DNA of 64,000 nucleotides, from the NCBI RefSeq assembly GCF_000381365.1, contig NZ_KB905467.1:675604-739603 (forward strand). Reading direction: 5' to 3'. Shown here one piece after another: positions 44,686-52,275 of this stretch (positions are counted from its first letter, which is position 1; every line of letters starts with the position of its first letter). The stretch comes from Bacteroides salyersiae WAL 10018 = DSM 18765 = JCM 12988 (GTDB lineage: Bacteria > Bacteroidota > Bacteroidia > Bacteroidales > Bacteroidaceae). Below the pieces are notes generated by a model. That model did no database searches. It was given only the letters and a program-made list of their open reading frames with translations, and was not told the origin of the DNA. The position numbers were made by a program, and so were the translations under genes.

Positions 44686-46389
44686 TTAAGCTTGGAATCC
44701 GATTTTTTTTCGAGTCGAATTAGCTATACGCTCATTGCGGCAAATCTCAATGATTGACGGCAGATCAATGGTGTCTTGCCCGGATAAAATGGCATTGATT
44801 GTGTATTTTCGGGTAATATTCTCTATTTCTCCACCAGAAAGATCGAACTGAGAAGCAAGGCTGTGAGCATTACCCTCTTGCAAGGACGGCAACATAGCTT
44901 GCCAGATTTGAGTGCGGGCTTCCACCGTCGGACGATTGAACTGTATTTTATAAAGGAAACGACGTTCAAATGCCTTGTCGAGATTAGTCGTGAGGTTTGT
45001 AGTGGCAATCATGATGCCATCAAGTGTCTCCATTTCTTGAAGGATGATATTCTGTATGGAATTTTCCATTTTATCCACAGCATGGGTTGCCCCTTCCATA
45101 CGTACACCAAGAATGGCATCGGCTTCGTTGAAAAGCAGAATTGGAGCGGGCGATGAGTCTTTGCAGATATTGCGGTATCTGTCGAAAAGCATCTTTATGT
45201 TCTGCTCACTCTCTCCAACCCAGCAACTCTTGATCTTATCAACATCTACACGGAGGATATCGCGACCCGTAACACGGGCTATCTGATATACTGTTTCGGT
45301 CTTTCCAGTTCCGGGCGAACCATAAAAAAGGCAACAGAACCCGGCTCTCATTCCTGCATTGCGCAAAAGGCTCTGAACTTCATTAAAACGATCGGCAGAA
45401 AGTATTGACGAAAGTTCATTTACCTGACTTTTTTCAGAAGCATTGTAAATCAGTTTCTTTTCCGGAAACGAATCAGATTTAATCAAACTATGGTCGGATT
45501 TGGACTTTACTGCTAAATTCAATTCTGCAAGCAAGTCGGTTTTAGCGTACTCTGTCAATTTGAAACAGTCCGAACGAGCCATTCCGTCCTCATTGACATT
45601 TTCAATCAGGTTATGTTCAAATAGTTCCGATGTATGACTGCGAAGTTCGCTTTTACACCAATGAGGAATTTTATCATTATCATATAAATTGTCTATGTCA
45701 TGAAAACCGATATGGTCATCGTCGTTTTCAATGAAAAGATGAGCCATAAAGATGAACAGCAGAATATCTTCATCACTAAGATAAAAACTTTTCAATGTCC
45801 GTACAAAGTAGGTGGCCTTTATCTCTGTGATATAGTCATTTGTTTGTGTGAGAAGTGTTTCATGAGTTATTTCATCGTTATCCATTTCTTCCATCAAGTC
45901 GTTGAATCTGTCAAAGAAAGTCTGGAGGTCTACTATTGGCTCTACGTTATGAATATATGCCTGATCCTTTTTTAATGTTTTTAGAACATCTGATGGGACG
46001 CGATAGGATAGTGTATTGCGATGGGAACGTGAAGCACGTAAATAATGCTTTTCTTCAAGTGTATCAATCTCCGATGAAAGTCGCAGGATTTTAGTCGTCC
46101 GACATCCCGTGTAGGATGCAATTTCTGATATGCGGATGGAATTGTCCTCGCTTCTATCCACAAAAAGAGCTAACAAAACAGTCTGTATAGGTGACAGTTT
46201 CAATTTCCGGGAAGCATATCTTACATAAATAGAAATCTTTTCAAAAAACTCCTCTGATAGTTTTGAGTCTTCAGCAGCTTCCACTATATACTCGAAAGCT
46301 TCAAGCACGCTTTTGGGACGAGCTTTTATAGTTTCTTTTTGTTGTATCTCATCGGATAGTGTCTCTTTGTTGTTGAAATCATGTCTCAT
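44686..46389 (-). CDS. AAA+ ATPase with N-terminal helical domain
   Basis: From ATG 46389 this 567-residue protein has a helical N-terminal half with a possible winged helix (IRISEIASYTGCRTTKILRL) and a C-terminal AAA+ core. Motifs are Walker A YGSPGTGKTE (about 358), Walker B ILLFNEADAI, sensor-1 IATTNL and the arginine-finger region FERRFLYKIQFNRP. It resembles proteasome- or CbbX-type remodelling ATPases found in accessory regions. A -7 box overlaps the alternative TTG start at 46419, which rules that start out. Substrate unknown; a defence role is inferred from its neighbours. Confidence 0.85.
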   Translation of the reverse strand: MRHDFNNKETLSDEIQQKETIKARPKSVLEAFEYIVEAAEDSKLSEEFFEKISIYVRYASRKLKLSPIQTVLLALFVDRSEDNSIRISEIASYTGCRTTKILRLSSEIDTLEEKHYLRASRSHRNTLSYRVPSDVLKTLKKDQAYIHNVEPIVDLQTFFDRFNDLMEEMDNDEITHETLLTQTNDYITEIKATYFVRTLKSFYLSDEDILLFIFMAHLFIENDDDHIGFHDIDNLYDNDKIPHWCKSELRSHTSELFEHNLIENVNEDGMARSDCFKLTEYAKTDLLAELNLAVKSKSDHSLIKSDSFPEKKLIYNASEKSQVNELSSILSADRFNEVQSLLRNAGMRAGFCCLFYGSPGTGKTETVYQIARVTGRDILRVDVDKIKSCWVGESEQNIKMLFDRYRNICKDSSPAPILLFNEADAILGVRMEGATHAVDKMENSIQNIILQEMETLDGIMIATTNLTTNLDKAFERRFLYKIQFNRPTVEARTQIWQAMLPSLQEGNAHSLASQFDLSGGEIENITRKYTINAILSGQDTIDLPSIIEICRNERIANSTRKKIGFQA

Positions 46390-46416
46390 ATCTATGCCAT
46401 GTTTAGAATTATGAAA

Positions 46417-46424
46417 CAAAAGTA
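46417..46424 (-). promoter_or_regulatory. -7 box of the AAA+ ATPase gene
   Basis: TACTTTTG on the minus strand matches TAnnTTTG exactly, 28 bases before ATG 46389. No good -33 box is seen. It fixes the start choice. Confidence 0.55.
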
Positions 46425-46495
46425 CAATAGAGATGTATCATTTGTTGATACAGGTCTATGAAAATCCCATCTTATAACAAAAATATTCGTTTAGA

Positions 46496-47098
46496 CTAAA
46501 TTTCAATGATATTCGGTGATGCCAAACTGGAATAGTCAGCATTCATTACTGCTCCATTTGAGAAAGTGATGCCATTGAGGACTTTCATTCCATGCTGGGC
46601 ATGTATATGTCCGAAAAGGTGCATACGTGGTTTGACAACTTCTATACGAGATAGAAGTTCGTCAGAACCGTAATTAATGTTGTCATCAAAATCTAAAATG
46701 CCAAATGGCGGTGTATGCGTAATTAGCACATCGGCGTTGATTGGTATTTGTGCATAGTTCAGGCTTTGCTGTTCTGTAATGCAGTCACTCATAAACATTG
46801 GGACACCATAAAATTTTATGCCATACAATTCAATGCCGGAGTTGCACAAATAGTGGACATTGCCATCCAACCCATCTATGTTTGCCCCATACAGACATTC
46901 GTCATGATTGCCACAGATAAAAATCTTGTGCGGATAATCAAGGTCACAAAACCAATTCAAAAAGTCGATGGCTTCTTGTTCGCTTCCGTTCATAGTGAAA
47001 TCGCCCGAATGGACAACTATATCCGCTTCAGGCAAATCGGTCAACCGCCTGTGGCAACCGTGAGTATCAGAAAGATGAATGATTTTTTTATTTACCAT
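46496..47098 (-). CDS. Calcineurin-like metallophosphoesterase
   Basis: The 200-residue protein has all metal-binding motifs of the family: HLSDTHGCH (7-15), VHSGDFT, CGNHDE near 62, THTPPFG near 131, and HLFGHIHAQHG near 158. Such enzymes cleave phosphodiesters or phosphomonoesters of nucleic acids, nucleotides or proteins. Its stop is 76 bases before the AAA+ promoter. Its start overlaps the upstream nuclease-like gene by 11 bases, so these two genes are coupled. Confidence 0.9.
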   Translation of the reverse strand: MVNKKIIHLSDTHGCHRRLTDLPEADIVVHSGDFTMNGSEQEAIDFLNWFCDLDYPHKIFICGNHDECLYGANIDGLDGNVHYLCNSGIELYGIKFYGVPMFMSDCITEQQSLNYAQIPINADVLITHTPPFGILDFDDNINYGSDELLSRIEVVKPRMHLFGHIHAQHGMKVLNGITFSNGAVMNADYSSLASPNIIEI

Positions 47099-48095
47099 AG
47101 TAGCGTATTTCTACATACTTGTATAGTTCCTGATATTCTTTCTTAATAGGTTCCATAAAGTCTTGCGGGTCTACTATAACATACTTGGATTGGTCGTTAA
47201 GCATACTGCGCCATGTATCCTCCATATTTTGATTGGAAACTTTATATGTCTTTTCGAGTAAATCGACATTTGCTTTGGGTACTATATGAACGTGCAGATA
47301 GTGATCCGCTTTGATCTTTTCAGTTTCTCGATTCTTTATCATCTGTTCAGCCCATAAAGTTTGTCTCATAAGCTGATAGAACGGTTCAAAGTAATATACC
47401 GAACTTTCGTAATTCGTCAAGGTTTTCAGCTGGTTCGATTTAGTTATAAGATCATTATAACGTCTCATGCGTTCTTGACCTTTTCCGTGCTTGCCTATAC
47501 CCCAAGGATAATCTTCAAGCGATTTATCTTCTTTCAAAGTGTCATCGTATGCTTCTGTATATTTCCATTCTATTGGTATAATCCATGTTTCCTTGTTGAC
47601 ATCCTCTGCATATATCAGAACATCAATAGAGGTACAATATGAACCTCTATTCTGTTCCTGCTCATTGAGATATGAATTGTCGCTAACTACTTCAAAAGCA
47701 ATATACGATGTGTCTGTATCGCAAGGGACAGGTAATACTTTATTGAATCTAACCTTGTTTAGTCCATTAATTAATGATAGCACTGCTTCCGGTCTTTGCC
47801 GTAAAAACATCAGATGATTGATGCAAGCTATTTGCGAAGAAACTGTGTGTCCGGTGGGATATTCGGTGTTATCTCCCCACCATGTAATTTTATTGTCTTT
47901 GAAATACTTTAAGGCTTCAGTCCGGATAGGTTCATATAGATTATTAACTCCGTTCTGAAGAACGAAACTATACTGTTTTTGATATTTACCAAAACGCCCA
48001 TTACCACAGTCATTACCAAAGAAGTGGTTTTTGATTAGCATTGCGTGATGCTGTTGTTCTTTGGGTCGGAATACCCATTTTTGTTGTTTGCTCAT
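47088..48095 (-). CDS. PGN_0703-like putative restriction endonuclease (PD-(D/E)XK type)
   Basis: The product (335 residues from ATG 48095; an in-frame TTG lies at 48101) contains SIDVLIYAED followed by WIIPIEWKYTEAY. This is the D-x(n)-E-x-K arrangement of PD-(D/E)XK nucleases, and overall it resembles the PGN_0703 family of putative restriction enzymes. Flanking Trp/Tyr-rich segments (NGVNNLYEPIR, KITWWGDNTEYPTGH) may recognise DNA. There is no methyltransferase in the window, so a modification-dependent or regulated nuclease is more likely than a classical type II enzyme. It is coupled to the phosphoesterase gene. Confidence 0.75.
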   Translation of the reverse strand: MSKQQKWVFRPKEQQHHAMLIKNHFFGNDCGNGRFGKYQKQYSFVLQNGVNNLYEPIRTEALKYFKDNKITWWGDNTEYPTGHTVSSQIACINHLMFLRQRPEAVLSLINGLNKVRFNKVLPVPCDTDTSYIAFEVVSDNSYLNEQEQNRGSYCTSIDVLIYAEDVNKETWIIPIEWKYTEAYDDTLKEDKSLEDYPWGIGKHGKGQERMRRYNDLITKSNQLKTLTNYESSVYYFEPFYQLMRQTLWAEQMIKNRETEKIKADHYLHVHIVPKANVDLLEKTYKVSNQNMEDTWRSMLNDQSKYVIVDPQDFMEPIKKEYQELYKYVEIRYYGK

Positions 48096-48162
48096 ATTCA
48101 ATATTTATATTGCAGATAATAGACTGACTTTACAATAGAAGCATGGTATATGCCATATATAG

Positions 48163-48846
48163 TTAGTGAAATAACAATTGTGCATATTTTAATCCAAGTA
48201 AATTTTTGAGTTGTTCTTCATTTAAGAAATCTTCCGTATCACCGGCGTATGTGTTCCAGCGCGATGTGACGGATACTATTTCATTATCAGGACTGATTTT
48301 AACTGCAATCAGCGAATAGCCGTAATTATCATGAGGGAAATTCATGCCGGGAACACAAAGTGCATCCCACCAATTATTGTTCTCCAAAAAGTAAAACCTA
48401 TTTCCACTGGCTACATAGTCGTTGAACGATTCTTCGGATACAACGATGCGCCATGATACCGAATCATTGTATTCCTTTGCTTCTTCAAAACTTTTAATTG
48501 GAGTTATTGAGTAATCAAATGTTGTGTCAGGTTCTTCTTGCGGAACTATCGGAGCCATACCGATTATCTCACATACGGTATCAGGTGTACATTCGTTAAA
48601 TGTATTGTCAAAAAAATCAAAGCCTGGTGTTTGGTCGAGAACTTTGAGGATAAGACGCACTCGTCCTACATCGTCAGGCTCATTTATATCAATTTGTCCG
48701 GTCATATTCCAAATATAAATGCCGATGGCAAACTTTGAAAGTCGGCTCTTTAACTCTGGAAACAACTCAAAATAGCGTTCCACTTCTGATTGTGCCGAAA
48801 ATTCGGAAAACCACCATTCTACTTCCTTTATATACCTTTCTTCCAT
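48163..48846 (-). CDS. Unknown acidic protein, first gene of the minus-strand group
   Basis: The 227-residue protein is acidic and rich in aromatic residues: EVEWWFSEFSAQSEVERYF at the start, ENNNWWDALCVPGM near 155, VTSRWNTYAG near 200. No family is recognised. It starts 168 bases from the divergent WYL regulator gene, so its promoter probably lies in that shared region. An immunity or sensor role is possible but unsupported. Confidence 0.65.
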   Translation of the reverse strand: MEERYIKEVEWWFSEFSAQSEVERYFELFPELKSRLSKFAIGIYIWNMTGQIDINEPDDVGRVRLILKVLDQTPGFDFFDNTFNECTPDTVCEIIGMAPIVPQEEPDTTFDYSITPIKSFEEAKEYNDSVSWRIVVSEESFNDYVASGNRFYFLENNNWWDALCVPGMNFPHDNYGYSLIAVKISPDNEIVSVTSRWNTYAGDTEDFLNEEQLKNLLGLKYAQLLFH

Positions 48847-48984
48847 ATTACTATAAACGTATTGAAATTGCCAAAATTATAGTATTCATGTCTCATTTTT
48901 CAATACAATAGATAAGAATTACAAGTTGCAAAGAAGTTATCCACTTCTCTTAATCTTGTATCATATAATGCGACATCTTTTTTG

Positions 48985-48992
48985 TACCTTTG
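48985..48992 (+). promoter_or_regulatory. -7 box TACCTTTG of the WYL regulator operon
   Basis: The match to TAnnTTTG is exact, 22 bases before ATG 49014. It overlaps an in-frame TTG at 48990, which therefore is not the start. An 8-base inverted repeat (TTGCAAAG at 48926-48933; CTTTGCAA at 48988-48995) spans the divergent region and might be an operator. Confidence 0.6.
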
Positions 48993-49013
48993 CAATCGAA
49001 TAATAGGAAAGAT

Positions 49014-49919
49014 ATGATTCAGCTACAAAAGTACACTTGGCTAATAGATACTATCCGTAGAGCCGGGAAAATATCGCTTGAAGAAATCTCGAATCGCTGG
49101 GAGCGTAATAAGGATTTGAGTGATTACAAACCTTTGAACCGTGCAACATTCAATCGCTGGAAAGATGCTATTTTCAGCCAGTTCGGGATAATCATCTCTT
49201 GCCAACGGGCAGGAGGTTATTTGTATTATATAGAAAATCCGGAGGCCATTGACGAAGACAGTTTAAAAAAGTGGATGCTTGATTCCTTTTCCGTAAGCAA
49301 TCTTATCGGTGAGAATCTTTCGTTGAAAGACAGAATTATTGTCAATCAGATTCCGTCGGCTCACAACCATTTGGCCACATTGCTTGAAGCAATGAAAGAA
49401 AACCGTGCCGTAATAATCTCTTATTGTGCTTTTGGCAAGACAAAAAGCTACACATTCTCCATCGAGCCATATTGCGTAAAGCTGTTTGAAAACCGTTGGT
49501 ATGTGTTGGCACACAATGTCCAATACGATGACATTAGAATTTACGGACTTGACCGTATAGAAGACTTAAAGGTAAGCGACAGTACTTTCAAACTTCCGAA
49601 GGATTTCTCTGCATCCGATTACTTTTCAGCCTACTACGGAGTTGTGACAGGTTATGACATAAAGCCGGAGCATATCATTATTCGGGCATATCGGGATCAT
49701 ATACCTTATTTGCAATCTCTTCCGCTTCATCATAGTCAAAGGCTGTTGGAAGACAACGGTGAATATGCCGACTTTGAACTATATCTCGCTCCGACATACG
49801 ATTTTGTCATGAGATTACTTCATGTGGGGGCAATGATAGAGGTTATTTCTCCGGTTTCTCTCCGAAAGACAATGAAAGGATGGATTTCAGATATGTACAA
49901 CTTATACAAGAATGATTGA
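49014..49919 (+). CDS. WYL-domain transcriptional regulator
   Basis: From ATG 49014 the 301-residue protein has an N-terminal winged-helix part (MIQLQKYTWLIDTIRRAGKI) and a WYL domain (about 115-190: VIISYCAFGKTKSYTFSIEP, RWYVLAHNVQYDD, YGLDRIEDL). A C-terminal WCX-like domain follows. WYL proteins often control phage-defence islands and sense nucleic acids or nucleotides. It heads the plus-strand operon and overlaps no minus-strand gene, so it can regulate both divergent groups. Confidence 0.9.
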   Translation: MIQLQKYTWLIDTIRRAGKISLEEISNRWERNKDLSDYKPLNRATFNRWKDAIFSQFGIIISCQRAGGYLYYIENPEAIDEDSLKKWMLDSFSVSNLIGENLSLKDRIIVNQIPSAHNHLATLLEAMKENRAVIISYCAFGKTKSYTFSIEPYCVKLFENRWYVLAHNVQYDDIRIYGLDRIEDLKVSDSTFKLPKDFSASDYFSAYYGVVTGYDIKPEHIIIRAYRDHIPYLQSLPLHHSQRLLEDNGEYADFELYLAPTYDFVMRLLHVGAMIEVISPVSLRKTMKGWISDMYNLYKND

Positions 49920-49921
49920 GT

Positions 49922-50410
49922 ATGAAAGATTTCGCTGCAATAGATTTTGAAACGGCCAATGGGCAACGCTCCAGTGTATGCAGTGTCGGTGTGGTAATTG
50001 TGCGAAGCGGTAAAATTGTCGATAAATTCTATAGTCTTATCCAGCCATCTCCAAATTATTATACATATTGGACAACAGAAACTCACGGACTTACCCGTAC
50101 CGACACAGACAGACAACCCACATTCCCGGAAGTTTGGGCACAGATAAAAGACCGCATGGCAGGGCTTCCATTAGTGGCGCACAACCGACCTTTTGATGAA
50201 AGTTGCCTGAAAGCGGTTTTTGAAGAATACAACATGGAATATCCCAACTACGAGTTTCATTGTACACTCGCAGCGTCACGTAGATACCTTGATATTCCGA
50301 TCCATCAACTTCATCTGTCGGCAGCAGCTTGCGGTTACAATATGGACAACCATCACAATGCCCTTGCGGATGCAGAGGCATGTGCATGGATAGCAATGAA
50401 ATTACTTTAA
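49922..50410 (+). CDS. DnaQ-like 3'-5' exonuclease
   Basis: The 162-residue protein has all three exonuclease motifs: AIDFETANGQRSS (Exo I, Asp and Glu), LVAHNRPFDESCL (Exo II) and HNALADAEACAW (Exo III, HxAxxDA). It matches the stand-alone epsilon-like/RNase T-type family. The start is ATG 49922, two bases after the WYL gene's stop; an in-frame TTG at 49916 would overlap that gene. Lying between a WYL regulator and DUF262 genes, it may be an effector or only a repair enzyme. Confidence 0.92.
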   Translation: MKDFAAIDFETANGQRSSVCSVGVVIVRSGKIVDKFYSLIQPSPNYYTYWTTETHGLTRTDTDRQPTFPEVWAQIKDRMAGLPLVAHNRPFDESCLKAVFEEYNMEYPNYEFHCTLAASRRYLDIPIHQLHLSAAACGYNMDNHHNALADAEACAWIAMKLL

Positions 50411-50454
50411 AAATGGATTAATTGTGGATTTTAAGTATAACTAGTAAAAGTATC

Positions 50455-52275
50455 ATGAATCTTGAAGAAAAAATAATCGGTGAGATAACAGGTGAGTTCG
50501 TAATTGAATCTTACCAAAGAGGTTATCGTTGGTCTAAAGATGAGATTGAACATCTTCTTGAGGACATAGAAGAAATTCCTGACGGGCAAAATTATTGTCT
50601 TCAACCTGTTGTTGTAAAAAGTATTAACGGTAGATATGAGTTAATTGATGGTCAGCAGCGTTTAACAACACTGTATCTGATAATGAAGTGTCTCTCGCTA
50701 TATATAGATCTCCGCTATAGCATTGAGTATGCCACGCGAAAGAGTGAAAATGGCAATATCGGAAGTAAAGAATTACTTGACAATATAAACACTATTGATT
50801 TGAATGCCTCATCATCAAATATCGATGAGTTATTCATTAAGAAAGCATACTCTATTATTCAAGATTGGTTTGCTGGAGAGAAATCACGCATGAACCGTTT
50901 CGCTGGAAAACTTCAGAATTATGTTACCATTATTTGGTATGAAGTTGATTCAAATGAAGACAGTATAGGTATTTTTACTCGTTTGAATATTGGTAAAATT
51001 AATCTTACGAATGCGGAACTTGTCAAAGCACTATTCCTTAACAGAGGAAAGAAAGATGATCAAGGAATGTATGCAGGTAATCCTTACGGTATTGATAATA
51101 AGACACAACATGAAATAGCTCTTCAATGGGACGCGATGGAGAAAGGTTTGCACGATAGTAAATTTTGGGCATTCATTACTAACGAGAAAGAGGATAAATA
51201 CCCAATTCGTATGGAGTTGTTCTTCGACATTATGGAGAATAAACCTGTTGATGAATGTAACTATTTTACCTTTAACAAATTCTGTAAAAAGTTCAAGACG
51301 AGTACAAATAAGTCAGAGACATGGGAAACCATTGTGAGATTCTATCAGCAATTATTAGAGTGGTACAATGATTTTAATCTGTATCATCAGATAGGCTATC
51401 TCGTTGCAACCGGAGTAAGAATTAAGACACTTCTTGATATCGCAATGAGCAAAGAGAATCCTATTAAGAAGTCCGAGTTTAGAGATAAGATAGTCGAAAT
51501 GATTCGTGATAGCGTAACATTTGTCAATGGAGATAAAGAAAAAATAGACTATGCCGATTTGAATTATGAATATCACAAAGAGTTTATACATGTCTTGTTG
51601 TTGCTCTTTAATGTGGAAACGATACGGCAAAAGGGTGATGAAAATAACCGTTTCCCATTTGAGCGATATAAAAATGAGGGAACATGGTCACTTGAACATA
51701 TTCACGCGCAAAATTCTGAAAATCTCAAAACGAACCAAGAGTGGAAAGATTGGCTTGTTCTGCATAAAAACTCTCTGAAAAGTTTGATAAAAACATATAA
51801 CGATGATTCAGACCAAGCAAACTCCATCGCAGAAGCAATCATAAAGATAAATGTTGTAATATCACACATTGACGATAAAAATTATAAAGGTTCTATCCGA
51901 GATGAGTTTTCGGCCGTTGCATCTGTTGTGAATGATATTCTATCTGATGGTGACGATAAATCTCAGATGCACTCTTTGTCGAATATGGCATTACTTACAG
52001 TTGGGGAAAATGCAGCGTTGAGTAATTCTACTTTCGATGCAAAACGTGTTAAGATTCTTGATATGGATAGGAAAGGTGACTATATTCCATCCTGTACAAG
52101 AAATGTGTTTATGAAATACTATTCAACGTCTGACACAAAACTACATTTTTGGTCGGAGAAAGACCGTAAATGCTATATCAAGGCAATGAATGATGTATTA
52201 TACAATCACATGGATAATAAAGGAAATAAAGTCAGATTGATTAAAGAAGAAATTCGTTATGGAAATGAACAGTAA
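50455..52275 (+). CDS. DUF262-DUF1524 protein (GmrSD/SspE-like NTPase-nuclease)
   Basis: From ATG 50455 the 606-residue protein has a DUF262 ParB-like NTPase domain (ESYQRGYRWSKDEIEHLLED, then LIDGQQRLTTLYLIMKCL near 60-80, LNIGKINLTNAELVKALFL) and a C-terminal DUF1524 His-Me nuclease motif (WSLEHIHAQN near 410). This architecture is that of GmrSD type IV restriction enzymes and SspE, which attack modified or unmodified foreign DNA under nucleotide control. It overlaps the next DUF262 gene by 17 bases, so the two products are probably made together. Confidence 0.88.
   Translation: MNLEEKIIGEITGEFVIESYQRGYRWSKDEIEHLLEDIEEIPDGQNYCLQPVVVKSINGRYELIDGQQRLTTLYLIMKCLSLYIDLRYSIEYATRKSENGNIGSKELLDNINTIDLNASSSNIDELFIKKAYSIIQDWFAGEKSRMNRFAGKLQNYVTIIWYEVDSNEDSIGIFTRLNIGKINLTNAELVKALFLNRGKKDDQGMYAGNPYGIDNKTQHEIALQWDAMEKGLHDSKFWAFITNEKEDKYPIRMELFFDIMENKPVDECNYFTFNKFCKKFKTSTNKSETWETIVRFYQQLLEWYNDFNLYHQIGYLVATGVRIKTLLDIAMSKENPIKKSEFRDKIVEMIRDSVTFVNGDKEKIDYADLNYEYHKEFIHVLLLLFNVETIRQKGDENNRFPFERYKNEGTWSLEHIHAQNSENLKTNQEWKDWLVLHKNSLKSLIKTYNDDSDQANSIAEAIIKINVVISHIDDKNYKGSIRDEFSAVASVVNDILSDGDDKSQMHSLSNMALLTVGENAALSNSTFDAKRVKILDMDRKGDYIPSCTRNVFMKYYSTSDTKLHFWSEKDRKCYIKAMNDVLYNHMDNKGNKVRLIKEEIRYGNEQ

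Noticed and set aside
48990..49013. TTG start for the WYL regulator at 48990
   Set aside because: It lies within the -7 box TACCTTTG, so it would not be in the transcript; ATG 49014 is used.
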